Positions 1 through 11,008 of a stretch of 64,000 nt of DNA are shown one piece after another. Source of the DNA: Pararge aegeria (lineage: Eukaryota; Arthropoda; Insecta; Lepidoptera; Nymphalidae). Position 1 is the stretch's first letter. Every line of letters begins with the position of its first letter. A program made the position numbers and the translations under genes. The notes below the pieces were generated by a model. That model was not told the origin of the DNA. It was given only the letters and a program-made list of their open reading frames with translations, and ran no database searches. The DNA is taken from positions 3,968,001-4,032,000 of the forward strand of contig NC_053181.1 in the NCBI RefSeq assembly GCF_905163445.1, read 5' to 3'.

Positions 1-1320
1 TTTGAGAACATGCATTTCAATTATTGTGAACGTATTATAGTTGTTTTTTTTCAAATCCTACTAAAAACGTTTAATATTTCCAATTTTCGATATCGCCTCG
101 TAACGCAATCGCTAATGCGTAAATCTCTTGACTAATGAGAAGTAGGTATAAAGGTACCTTGTACTAAGGTTCAGGTAGTCAAGGTACTCTTCAAGATGCT
201 ACTTCTTTTAGTCAGACTATGCCAACGAAATGATTACTAATAATTTGGACTTAAATAAAGAAAAACTAATTAAAGCCTTTATACAGCTGTTATAAAGTTT
301 TAGCTGTTCATGTTAATTAGACAGTGGACTGTAACAAGAGCAAAATTAGCCAATTTTTGTTTATATTTTAAGCATTAACTTTGTATAGTAATTAAGTTTA
401 CGTAAAAGTGTTTTTCAGCACATAAGTATTTGGAGTTCGAAGTTATCCAATATTACTAGTAATTAATTAGACAGAGGACAATTGCACATATTATTTTCAT
501 TGTTATGTGAGATAAGTACGATAATTTCTGTATTTTTATACGAATAAAAATAAGTTTATTAAAAAGTTTTTTTTTTTTTTTATTCGACCTACTTGCTGTG
601 AACGCTTTCATCTGCTTTCATCCGCTTCAACTAAATAGGATGACGTCGCCGTTTGTATCTTACTACTTAGTACCTATAATGTCTGTTTTTTTTATTCTTA
701 ACTAGTTGTGGACTACAAATATAGATTATTTTATTTTTCTTTAATTGGAAAACAAATAGTTAATACTAAATAGTTAACAAATTGGTTGACTTCACAATAT
801 TAACAAGCGTACCTGGTAGAACCCAGCAAAGATGTAGCAAACTATAACTAGAAATTAAGTTTACCTAGCATGCAACTGTTTATCTAATAGGTAGCGACGT
901 ACACCATTCATATTACCATAAAATAAATCAATTTCGGGATCACTGTAAACAGAATTAAGAAGGCGAGAGACACAGATTACAAAATAATTAAATCAAAATA
1001 AATAAATAAAAACAGGCAGTCCACAAACATTTTCGATAAATGGTCTAACTAGCGCAGGATGGGCAGACAGACATACTTATTTCAATCCAGCACTGTTGGG
1101 TTCTAAGTCTTCTTCTGTGCTACGCTACATTTTGAAGATAATTTTGGGTGTAGAAAATCTTTCAAATCCTGTATGTAAAGCTTGACGCTCACCAAAACAC
1201 TTCACCGCTGCATCACAAGGCGCAACATTCGTTGCTAGTTGTTTGTATCCAAGGGGAATTCTGTACCTACTTACCAATATATAAGCATAGGTTCAAATAA
1301 TGTGTCAAAAGAAAAACACA
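1..1320. other. Intergenic, nothing recognised
   Basis: AT-rich, with a T14 run at 567 but no coding frame, splice-flanked exon or repeat of a family named here. Confidence 0.5.
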
Positions 1321-1324
1321 TTTA

Positions 1325-1540
1325 TTTAGAGTTCATTTTTTTATTTAAACTTTGTTACACCACAACACAGTTATTAAAATAAAGGACGAATAGAGAGAAA
1401 CACAAAGACTCGAGCATAATACAAAAGGCTTATCGCTTAAAAGCGATCTTTGCCAGGCAACCTTAGTATTAGGACAACAAGAGCGAGAACGAATAGGTGG
1501 TGTAAAATTATTATAAACCTACATACGATTACATAAACAA
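1325..1540 (-). mobile_element. LINE 3' end, 'gataaggccgcc' family, diverged
   Basis: ggacgaatagagagaaacac, ggcttatcgcttaaaagcg and ttgccaggcaacc. The same combination recurs at 40765, 57165 and 57930 (minus) and at 11075, 36880, 47628 and 59530 (plus). Confidence 0.5.
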
Positions 1541-2600
1541 AATATACTCGAATAAAAAAAAAAAATATATATATAAATATAAAAATTATAAACTAATATA
1601 TATTATGATAAGCTATATTAATGAATAGATGGAAAAAATAAATAAAAACCAGTCGTTTTATTGCGAAAGATAATATGATTTAACTGCATTTTGAAACATA
1701 TCAAGCGATTATGCCTGTCGGATTTTCGTAGAGAGAGTATTCCACAATTCGATAGCCTGCACTGTGAAGGAAAGCTCATAAAACCTCGTCTTGTGGAATG
1801 GCATGCAGTGTCAGCATACGACATGATCTTAAGTCAGATGCCGTTCCTACAAAGTTGAACTGTTCCTCCAAGTAAGGAGGTGTTTTGGGATTAAATAACA
1901 CTCAGTACAGAAGCGAGTTGTAGAGTTACAATAAATTTTACGTTTGAAAGTTATTATGAAGTAAGCCTACTTAAAAAAATAAGTTCTGAATTATGAATTT
2001 CCGCGCAAAATGCAATCAGTAGTGTGATGTAACGAACGTGTGCTTGGATGATTCTGAAATTAATACCAATTCCTTTCGCGATTTTGTCGTCGACTAGTCA
2101 TGCATTGATGGACAACGAAAGTTGTTCGTTTCCGATCTGCTTGTTGTGCAAAATGTCGTGCTTCAATGGTTGCCCAGTGTATATACTAAGAAGTAGTAAG
2201 GAATCAGGACATTACATTAACCACACAAAAAGCAGATGGAATCAAGGAAAGACTATGATTTAAGTTAAGATTATTGGTTTTTACTGCCTAGAAAACATTT
2301 AAAAGACTATTTATTATATATAAGAAGAAGAAGAAGAAACACTATTGCACGTATAAAATACATATAGGAAAAGAAACATTAATGAAACAGTAAACAATGT
2401 AGACATGCAAAGGCGGAAAATTTCAATTTACATTGAAAGCCATACAGGAGCTATATACGAGTAAAACACTTTAAATTGCATGTTGGGCATTGATCAGATA
2501 AACAGTACTTATCAAACCCTAATATTCGCGTTTCAAACGCAAAAATAATCAAAACAAAACAAAATCGGTTCTTGCGATCAGAAGCTGCGATGCCATACGC
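1540..2600. other. Intergenic, nothing recognised
   Basis: Short frames (1618-1824, 2048-2263) lack recognisable protein features. agaagaagaagaag at 2323 is a small simple repeat. Confidence 0.45.
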
Positions 2601-2609
2601 ACACATATG

Positions 2610-2612
2610 TAT

Positions 2613-2643
<31 letters not shown>

Positions 2644-2645
2644 TA
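2610..2645. repeat. (CA)n microsatellite
   Basis: acgcacacacac...cacataaa, about 13 uninterrupted CA units. Confidence 0.9.
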
Positions 2646-2734
2646 AATACACGTAGACACGTTACACTTATACACCAAGTCGTTTTTGCGTCGGGGGATA
2701 AAATACGATATAGAAAATGAATTATCTAAAAATA

Positions 2735-3025
2735 TATACTCTTAAATTATACGATGATCCGCTCTCAGAAAAGATAATCTACGAATTAGCATAGAAATAA
2801 AATCATAAGAATTGTAAGCTGTATAATAGCTCTAGCCAAACAAGACAAATATGAGCGAGGGTTTTAACTCTTCATGCAAATCGAGAGGCTACGTGCAAGA
2901 TCTGTCCCGGATATTTGGAATGGAACACATAAAAATACCACGTAGAAAGATATAATTTTAAATTATTTGATGATCCGCACTCTGAATAGATAATCTACGA
3001 ATTAGCATAGCGATAAAAAAACCAT
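2735..3025. repeat. Direct repeat pair, about 75 bp each
   Basis: Blocks at 2740-2800 and 2956-3016 share aaattat, gatgatccgc, gataatctacgaattagca and tag. Spacing is about 216 bp. Not assigned to a family. Confidence 0.7.
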
Positions 3026-3525
3026 TTTACAACCAAAATCAATTACAATAAGGCATATCTTGGAACAAGTTCCACATCTAGGTTTCAGCATACATAATAA
3101 TAATAATAATAATTCAGCATACATATTAGCTTATAAATACTAAAATGTAGGTAAACATGTAATTATGTAAAATGTCAACGCACCTCAGAATTGGGAAAAC
3201 AATTTGGTTTTTTCTAGTTAATTAATAAACTATAGATTAAGATACTTATCTTTTTAAATTATCGGTACTTGGTAAGATCATTCAAACACCTAGTTGTTAT
3301 GTTATCCTGACTGTTTTTGAACTTTGACTGTATCTGTTTTTGAAACTTAACTCGGTGGTTTTAAGCCCCGAACGTAATAATGGAAAGACAAAATCCTATC
3401 TTCCCCATTCATTCACGTACAAGGCAAGGCAACGGCTTGAGATAAGTGAAACCTTATATTTCAACTACTGATATTAAGTCAATACATTGTTGTTAAATGT
3501 CTTTCGAGGGTCTAGGTTTTTATCA

Positions 3526-3790
3526 CATCAACCAATTACCAGCCCACTACAGACCACGGGTCTCCTCCCACAATAAGAAAGGGTTAGGGCCGTAATCCAC
3601 CACGCTGGTCCAGTGCGGACTGGTGGACTCCACACACCTTTGAGAACATTATGTAGGTCTCACAGGCATGCAGGTTTACTTACGATGTTTTCCTTCACCG
3701 TTGAAGCTAGTGATATTTAAATTACTTTAAACGCATATAACTTAAAAAAGTTAGATTAAAACTCGGCCTTCGGTGTAGGTTTTAACACAT
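3526..3790 (-). mobile_element. SINE family B (tRNA-derived)
   Basis: Family B consensus, read from its head: gcggtgatagcccagtgggt (box A-like), a gttcgaatcccagc box B, then cgtgaggaaacctgcatgcc, ttctcaaaggtgtgtgg, ccgtgccctgtagtgggccg and a (gatgat)n end. This copy has lost most of the head. Confidence 0.8.
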
Positions 3791-4001
3791 TACTTTGAAG
3801 CATGTTTTTCATAATAAGAATCCTACTCGCTTATTGCCATCCTAACGTTCAGAGGCTATATTGAGTATACCTCGGTAAAATAAAATTCTATCTATTTCAT
3901 TTACTAATTTGATTCATAACTACGAAGATAAGGCCCCGAAACGATATGTGAACTCAACTGAAATAAAATAGAAATCTAGGATGCAATAAAAATAACAATA
4001 A

Positions 4002-4230
4002 TAAATAAGTATACCAGACAATACACACATCGCTATCTATCCCCAAAGCTTAGCTTGATGGGTACGAAGATGACTGATGAATATTTTAATGAATAATAAA
4101 CAAAAATACCTATAATATACATAAAAACACTAAAAAAATTTATCACACAAACAATGTTCCAATAGTGGGAATCCGACCCACAGCTTTGGACTCAGAAAGC
4201 AGGGTAGCTGCCCTGTTAGCCAATCACAGT
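4002..4230 (-). mobile_element. SINE family A (tRNA-derived)
   Basis: Family A consensus, read from its head: a tRNA-like region with box A (tggcgcagtgggcagc) and box B (gtgggttcgattcccac), a body with cagtgtctgggtgttt and cataacacaagctacgctta, and a (tttatttat)n end. The present copy is old and imperfect. Confidence 0.75.
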
Positions 4231-4964
4231 ATTCCATTCACGTTGATCGAATATAAAGCTGTCAGTTGCGACAGATGGTCATTAGGGTTTGTTTTCACTA
4301 TTTAGCAACAAAACCAAAGAAAAATGATAATCGGGCAACATTCTAAATATACTAGTTTGTGTTTTTCACTGTTACGAACTTCCTATTGATTACACCTTGT
4401 AGAAATTAATACTTGCTCATCAAAAGCTTAAAAAAGAGTATTACTGAAGGAACTTTTTGTCGTTGCTTGATTTTAATTTATACTAAATTTATATTGATGA
4501 TATAGAAAAATATTTTTCTGCTCTACTAAAATATTTATTTCTTATGATTAATCTTACTCTTCCAAACTTTGAAGTTGTCAAGATATAGGTAAAAAACACT
4601 CTTTAATAAAATTAATATAACTACTACCTACTCATTTCGACTTAAAAAGGCCAAACTAAAAAAAAACAATTGGTAAAGTAAAAATTTTTAATTATAAAAA
4701 GGCGGGAGCAAAAATAATATTAATAGGCATAACCCTTCCTTTCCTCTCTTTTTAATCCACAGAAACCTAGCACGCTCCACACGAAAGTAACAAACAAAAT
4801 TCCTAAGCTATCTTCAAATACAAAATCATTCGAATAACCATTTTCCATTAGCACTGCAGCCCCGTTACTTAGACAAGTAGAAGTTGTGTTGTAGGGGCAA
4901 TCTGAAACAGATATATACATCTTATTAGCGTTGAGTATTAAAGCTCGAGGGGCACATATCTCGG

Positions 4965-5195
4965 AGAACCAATGGACGTTGGGGTCCCTAGGTGCTGGAA
5001 TGGCGATCTCGCACCGGTAAGCGCAGCGTTGGTAGATTGACCCCGAAGAGGCGAACGTCATGACATTTCATCAGGCGAGTTGCAGGGAGCCGCTGGACCC
5101 AAGCAGCACACGACCGTGGTATTTGGAACTCCTTACAAAAGACCTATATGTCCAGCTGTGGACATAAGTAGGTTGATATGAGTATGATGATAAAT
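4965..5195 (+). mobile_element. Decayed RTE 3' end
   Basis: Recognisable blocks are ggacgttggggtcc, gtgctggaatggc and gtaagcgcagcgttgg, then ggaactccttacaaaagacc, a ttgatatgagtatgatgat tail and several frame disruptions. The antisense frame at 4720-5061 is a shadow of it. Confidence 0.75.
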
Positions 5196-5197
5196 GA

Positions 5198-5554
5198 GTT
5201 CGAGTCGAACACACGCGTCCACGTGGTCGATCGAAAAGATGGACCGATGGTTTCGAAGTTACTGATTGTTCCGGCTATGCTATCAATATAAGAGATCGTA
5301 AATTATACGAACGACCACTCTGGCATCACAAAGCCATATACTCGATAGGTACATTATATAGTTCTGAAGATACATTACAGGAAAAAATTTCTATTATTGT
5401 ACGCCCGGAATATGTGAAACACACAAGAGAGAATTCAGAGCGAAGAGAATTCAGTCAAGCCATTTATCGTGACGAGAAGGTTTTTTTCAAAAAATCCAGT
5501 TTGCTGGCAACTGAGATGGCCAAAGAGTTAAATTCTGTCAAAATGACGAGTTGA
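5198..5554 (+). CDS. Unidentified 118-codon open frame without ATG start
   Basis: Stop-to-stop frame beginning VRVEHTRPRGRSKRWTDGF. It continues with RDRKLYERPLWHHKAIYSIG and IIVRPEYVKHTREN and ends MAKELNSVKMTS before TGA. Composition is rich in charged residues and unlike translated AT-rich noise. The only Met residues are near the 3' end, so it is an exon, a retrocopy fragment or transposon coding sequence, not a complete gene. It follows directly on a decayed RTE 3' tail (4965-5195), and its RPRGRSKRWTDG start recalls RTE-type C-termini, but the rest does not match that ending. No good acceptor precedes it. I do not recognise the protein. Confidence 0.4.
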   Translation, partial: VRVEHTRPRGRSKRWTDGFEVTDCSGYAINIRDRKLYERPLWHHKAIYSIGTLYSSEDTLQEKISIIVRPEYVKHTRENSERREFSQAIYRDEKVFFKKSSLLATEMAKELNSVKMTS

Positions 5555-5637
5555 TATTAAGATGCTCCGGCCCAAAAGATGTGTGTATTTTATTTAGGTT
5601 TTAAAACTTATAAATTTTATCTTAATTTATCATAGGA

Positions 5638-5709
5638 GTAATTAATGCTGCAGAGGAAGAAATCTGTTCTTGCATAACTAACAAAATAGGTCAAGTCATT
5701 GAGAAATAA
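5638..5709 (+). CDS. Short coding-like frame downstream of the 118-codon frame
   Basis: After an acceptor-like ttaatttatcatag, a short frame reads VINAAEEEICSCITNKIGQV and ends IEK with TAA. Its composition is similar to the frame at 5198-5554. It may be a second exon or part of the same mobile element. Too short to identify. Confidence 0.2.
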   Translation, partial: VINAAEEEICSCITNKIGQVIEK

Positions 5710-6770
5710 TTTAATGTAAGTGTGCCGAATTAGGGAGCCGTTCTTATCTTTATTTCCTACATTTTAACTACACAAGATTGCGTTGATGTCAGGCTATGAT
5801 AGGAATACCACATGCAGCTAACCAAAATTAATAATTAATTAAATTATTGGATCACACAATAAACTAAGCAATTTATCAACAAACTAAAACATTTCACACC
5901 TGGTATTTTAACGCGTTTTTCCACAAGGGCCCTGCAGGTTTAACGCAATGGAAAACGGAAATATTTGGTAATGAGATCTCGTTATCTATATAATTAATCG
6001 ACATAGATAGTCAAACTGACTTTAGCTGCTGTAGTAATAATTGTATTATAAATGGCCTATGCATATAATATTGAATATAAAATATATAGGTCTACTATTC
6101 TTTGAAGACTTAAAAGTAACCGGTAAATTTGGAAATGTTGCAATTAGACCACAAAGAGGTTATAAATACAGATTCTCCTGCTTTTCGCAGATTTAAAGCA
6201 AATTAAGCTTTATTTTCATACTATAACATAGTCTTTAGCTTCAAGCTATTCGCACCACATTGATGGAACAGACAGGTAACAGCGTTTCATAGCTCTTGAT
6301 CGTATGTTTACGCATGGTGCTGTACCAGGACACGAAGCGAGGTATGCAACTTATTCGCACGGCTCCAGTGGAACGCCGACCTAATTCCTAGCTGAAGTCA
6401 GCTGTCAGTAAGTTATGTAGGATCGTAAATCAAATGGTACAATAATACGCAAAACAAGCTTCGCCTAGCTTCCCACGATTATAGAATGAAATTTAGAATA
6501 TACTGTTGGTATCTGTTTAAGCATCTACAGTAGTGCCAACACGCCAACCATTCTCATGGCATGGGCATTCTACACGCTGATTTAACCCACGACACGCCAC
6601 GCGTTTTCACTTCAATAAAATTAAATATACCTACAAAGATACACATTAATACCAAAATTATGAAGTTTATTATGAGTTTTTTTTAACTATTCTGCAAGGT
6701 ACTAAGTATATAATACCAAGGGAACAGAGCGTGTGCGTTTTTATATTAAGAAAATAAAATATTCACAGCT
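5710..6770. other. Intergenic, nothing recognised
   Basis: No gene seen; 6240-6440 is somewhat less AT-rich but has no long frame. Confidence 0.45.
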
Positions 6771-6772
6771 TT

Positions 6773-6821
6773 AGCAGTGACGGTAAACAACGCTTCACTC
6801 GCGTTGTTTACCGTCACTGCT
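6773..6821. repeat. Perfect hairpin, 21-bp arms, 7-nt loop
   Basis: agcagtgacggtaaacaacgc-type left arm (6773-6793), loop ttcactc, exact complement at 6801-6821. Intergenic. Confidence 0.9.
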
Positions 6822-6827
6822 GAATGC

Positions 6828-6935
6828 GTGAGAGATCTCTATAAAGTTCTCAAAGGCGTATGAAGTGTACCAATCCACACTTGGCCAGCATGGTGCATAG
6901 CTAAACCCTTCTTATCCTGAGAGGAGAACCGTGCC
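6828..6935 (+). mobile_element. SINE family B, central fragment
   Basis: agttctcaaaggcgtatgaa through ggccagcatggtgc to cctgagaggagaaccgtgcc. It starts a few bases after the perfect hairpin at 6773-6821. Confidence 0.7.
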
Positions 6936-7617
6936 CTCCAATGCAAAAATGATAAAGCATTTAACGAAGAACGTATTTCTATCTCGTATCTATAGAGTAG
7001 GTACAAAAATGAGGTGTCTAAAGAACGTTTATTTTATAAATGTAACAGTGTATAATAATATCAATATTACACGTCAAAAGAAATAAGAGCCTGCATAATT
7101 ATGTATTGACAGTATGGGAATTGAACTCTGACATATATTCTGTGGTGGAAGTTCTCACGGTTGCGTCACAGATCAACTCTCTTATCTTATCAGCTCGAAA
7201 GATGAACTGCCTAATAAAATTGTATCTTTTTTTAGATAGCCACCGATCGATCTGATAAGGAACCAATTTTATCAAAGATTTATCGGAAATTTGCATAAAT
7301 AACAAGCAAATATCTACAGTTCAATTTATAACGACTACAAACATGCCAACTGGACTAAGGGTCCAACTCGGTTGACAGCTGTCATAGTTTTTAAGTAGGC
7401 ATTTATTTTGCAGTGACGTGTAAGAACTTCATTTGTACCAAAATAACTTGGACCTTGATGGACACAGGGCGACTTTGTAGGACGGGATCCTTGCATACTC
7501 TGCGACTTGTTGCTTTGTTAATAGGCGATGGGTTTTCACTTACGGATCAGATCTTTGGCCGATTTCTATTAAAAAAAAATTGGTTGTCTGTAAAGTCGGC
7601 TTACTGACGATAGTTAA

Positions 7618-7995
7618 ACGTGACAACGTCTTAAGAAAATACTGATGGAATGGTTGCATTTTTCAAAAGATAATTTTAATTTTATTTGTTTGATAGATAT
7701 TATCGTTGCTATAAACAATTGACACCACATTCACTTTTCACTGCACTTCATCCTTGCCGAAAACATGTAAATGTATTATTGTATAGAAGCTGTCCACGCG
7801 GACGCATCGCTCACTAAAGTAGGAAAGAGACAGATGTCGAACGCGGAGGCCGACTGTGCCTCTTTGTCGCTCGTTCCGCGCTCTCGCTTGCACTTCAAGC
7901 CTTGAATGGAACGCCTCAGAGTTAGGTAACGCCGCATACGTCATGTTTTTTCGTGCGTGCAGCCGGCTCCATCGAATTATAAGACGTTGTCACGT
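7618..7995. mobile_element. MITE with 16-bp terminal inverted repeats
   Basis: acgtgacaacgtctta at 7618-7633 is matched by its exact complement at 7980-7995. The interior has short frames on both strands that are not genes. Confidence 0.6.
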
Positions 7996-8044
7996 CAAAA
8001 ATACTGAAGTGTATTGATTTTTCTTGTTCAACGACATGCGCTTT

Positions 8045-8525
8045 CGAGTTTTTCACGACTACGGGTCTTCTCTCAGAGTGAGAAGAGTTTAGACCTAGGT
8101 CCTCATTGCTGGCATAGTGCGCATTGGCAGACTTCACATGCCTTTGCCAACATTATGGAGAACTCTCTGGCATGCTTATTTCCTTACGATGTTTTCCTTC
8201 AGCTGTATTATATTTGCATATTGACTAATGACATCATCATTATTAAACTATTACCGGCCACTAGAGGACACATGTCTCTCAGAGAGGTTTACAGGCTATA
8301 GACACTGGCCAAGTGCGGATTTGTGCTCTTCACAAGCCTTTGAGAAATTTATAAAGATCTCTAGTATTCAGGTTCTCGATATTTTCCGTCAGCGTTAAAG
8401 CAAGTCAAGTTTTATTTGCTTAATATAAAAACGCATATAACTCGGAAATTAACAGCCAGCCAGGAATCGAACTCTGGGCCCCCGAAAGGCCGAAGCCCTA
8501 ACCTACTAGGCTTGGTAGCCTAGCT
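8045..8525 (-). mobile_element. Two SINE family B copies in tandem orientation
   Basis: A partial copy (about 8045-8225) is followed by a fuller one (about 8236-8525) that keeps a tRNA-like head, ccaggaatcgaactctggg then gccctaacctactaggct. Both minus. Confidence 0.75.
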
Positions 8526-9099
8526 TTAAACGCTTAATACGTTGAAAACAGGGTTAAATTCTTATTGCCATAAAGATGGAGAAAACGATACCCCTGGACT
8601 TCTGTAACTTAGATAGTATACTAAAATATCTAAACTGACAAATCACGTCGGTTATTACCTAGTTGTGTCTCGCAGTCTGACCCCCGTTAACTGAAGGTTG
8701 TAGTTTGATAAATTTAAATATATCTTTAGTATACATTTCTAAGAAAGTTAATTTTAAGAAACTACGGATACTGACTAAGTCTTAATAAATTTAACTTACT
8801 GCCTTTCAAAACGAAAGTCAAAATAATAACAATTAATCAACAAAAACTAAATTGTGACATACTAGTATACATGTATAGTCTTAATTTAATGCTCTTAACA
8901 TGACAGTTATTTTATCTATATACAAATAGATACATCGTTTGACTGCAGACATGAAATTTATTAATAATAATGAGTGTGATTGGCATTGCATTTTGTATTT
9001 TAATAAAATATAAGCAATAAGGCGCTGTGCAAACGTAGCACCGCATAACTTTACTTAGAAGAAGTTTCATTTAAGTTTTGGCATCGCCTATTTTGAAGT

Positions 9100-9245
9100 T
9101 ATTATTGACAGACCAGGCAGATGGGCCACCTGATGTTAATTAGAGCCATCGTCTATAAACAACAATGCAAAGGAAAAAATCCTGCAACTAGCCGCCCTGC
9201 CATCAACCTGGGGTGTTAGAGTTAAGTCAAGTGCATGTAATTCCC
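9100..9245 (+). mobile_element. Decayed interspersed repeat
   Basis: gatgggccacctgatgtta and gccgccctgccatcaacctg: a remnant of a repeat type widespread in Lepidoptera. A related fragment (gcctacctgatggtaagtgg) is at 23975-24065. Confidence 0.45.
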
Positions 9246-9324
9246 CTTTTAGAATGTTTTTTTTTTTGTAAAAAGTTGGACAAGCAATATACCACTACTC
9301 TTAATTTGAATTCAATACTAAATT

Positions 9325-9580
9325 TTTAACAGTAGTTTTAGCCTTCGGCTTCTCTTTCGGGGAGTTCGATACTCGGTGGAGTTAGAGATGCGTACCTCTA
9401 AAATGGAGTAATGGGCTTTATATGTAATTAAATACCTCTTGCTTTAACGGTAAAGGAACCACTTTTAAGGAAATACGTAAGAGTTCCCCGGAGAGGGTGA
9501 AGTCTAACGATACTCACATGCCCAGCGTTAGGGACTCCAGCCTTCTCTGACTGTGCTGTGGGCTGATAATGGGATGGTAA
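9325..9580 (+). mobile_element. SINE-like repeat related to family B
   Basis: A head-like region (gccttcggcttctctttcgg, gagttcgatactcggtgg) and a body with tgctttaacggtaaaggaac, ending gctgtgggctgataatggg. Confidence 0.5.
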
Positions 9581-10268
9581 AAATGATGAACAGTGATTAT
9601 AAAGTACTCAATAAATTTTCTAATTTGGGTACGAAATTTGCTTCTCCCAAACGTCGACTAACTATAGTCCACAATTAGTATAGTCATGTAAATTTACGAA
9701 AACTTTACACTGCAGTTCCAGTTTTCCATGATGACGAAACATAATAAAAATAATAATGTCAAATTATTAATGTGTATGCGGCGCCTTATAAAACAACCTT
9801 TTAAATTAAGAAAGATCATTGAAAAATGCTGTTCCATTAACTCTTTATTTAAAACCTTTTTGAGTGTTAATAATAGATTTATAACATATCGTAAGGATCA
9901 GCGCAGACCGACGACAAACTGAACTCAAAAAACACAATTTTCACTGAAATAGGTACCTTTATTATTAATAACAGTTAGAATAGTATGCAAGATATAATTA
10001 TTCTTTTGGATGAGGATTTTTCCTTTTATTTGTCGCTCTACCATAGTCCACAGCAAAAAAAAAGAAATACAAAAATAAATTGATGAATTTTTTGTATGAT
10101 TGTTTGAGATTTCTAACTTTACTTCACTTTACTCTACTGAAGTCCACACTATAACAACAAAAGAAGGGTAGTAAGTACATTTTAAAACACACGTTATTTT
10201 ACATTTTAACGTGCATCACTCCAATACATTTCAAACACCCACGTGATCAGATCTGATGGTGTCTTTGC

Positions 10269-10330
10269 TATAGATACGTGAAGTCGAATAGGTACTGCTT
10301 GAATATGGTGGCGCTAAAGTGCTGTAGATA
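10269..10330 (-). CDS. Possible C-terminal ABCG remnant (weak)
   Basis: The frame read downward from about 10330 gives HFSATIFKQYLFDFTYL and a stop at about 10268. It is preceded by an acceptor-like tgctatctacag and looks like the FS...F..D..xL segment that starts the last helix in ABCG proteins. Against it: entry phase 0 does not match the phase-1 donor of exon I, and no hydrophobic last helix follows before the stop. It could be a decayed piece, part of an exon with a different boundary, or chance. Confidence 0.2.
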
Positions 10331-10420
10331 GCAGACGTTTAACATCGAAACCTTTTTTAAGCAGAATACATTTATGATAGGATGTTTTATTAAACGATAT
10401 AAATATGGCAAGATCAGAAC

Positions 10421-10715
10421 GGATCTCCTCCCACAGTGAGAAGGTTTTAGGCCGCAGTCCACTACGCTGCCCCAGTGCGTATTTGTGGACTGCACACAAC
10501 TTTGAGAGCATTATGGAGAACTCTCAGGCATGCAGGCTTTCTCACGACGTTTTCCCTTTAACGTTGGAGCAAGTTAATATATAATATTAACTTGCTCCAA
10601 GAACTAAGAATATTTTGGTTACTTAAAACGCACATAACTCATAAAAGCTAGTGGTGCGCGCTGGGACTCGAACCCGAAAGTAACGCCGAAGTTTTAGCCG
10701 CTGGGATTTCACCGC
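10421..10715 (-). mobile_element. SINE family B containing a perfect hairpin
   Basis: cctcccacagtgagaaggtt to gctgggactcgaacccgaaa. A 17-bp perfect fold-back has formed at its gttggagcaagt block (10564-10600). Lies 3' of ABCG exon I. Confidence 0.85.
10564..10600. repeat. Perfect hairpin, 17-bp arms, 3-nt loop
   Basis: ttggagcaagttaatat (10564-10580), loop ata, complement 10584-10600. Inside SINE family B. Confidence 0.9.
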
Positions 10716-10801
10716 TTCTAAAAACATTTTAAACTGCCCACTGTGCGTCGCCACGCAAACATTGCATTAGATATTTCACATAAAAAAACACAACAACTCA
10801 C

Positions 10802-11008
10802 CTATATGGTCAATTTGTCGCCAATAAATGTTGCTAATGGCGTCCATGCCGTAGTAGAAATGTGAGAAGTATTTCACAGGATACAGCCAGAAGGGCAGCG
10901 ACGAAATCCTTAGGAAGGCTCCTGACATCAGAAATAGTGGCAGATCAGCGCAGGGCATAACGTCGCCCATTATACCCGTTGAGATAAAAATGGCGCCCAT
11001 ACCGAGAC
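10802..11008 (-). CDS. ABCG exon I: membrane helices 4-5 and re-entrant region
   Basis: 207 bp, acceptor atttattttag, donor ATAG|gtgagttg, phase 1 in and phase 1 out. Contains LGMGAIFISTGIMGDVMP, LPLFLMSGAFLRISSLPFWL and YPVKYFSHFYYGMDAISNIY, ending YWRQIDHI. The PxxxxxxGxFL and (S)xFxYxxxAxxxxxW blocks are standard for this family just before the last extracellular loop. One more exon with the final helix is expected 3' of it. Confidence 0.92.

Noticed and set aside
4720..5061. 113-codon minus-strand frame
   Set aside because: Partly the antisense shadow of an RTE 3' end; the remainder has no recognisable features.
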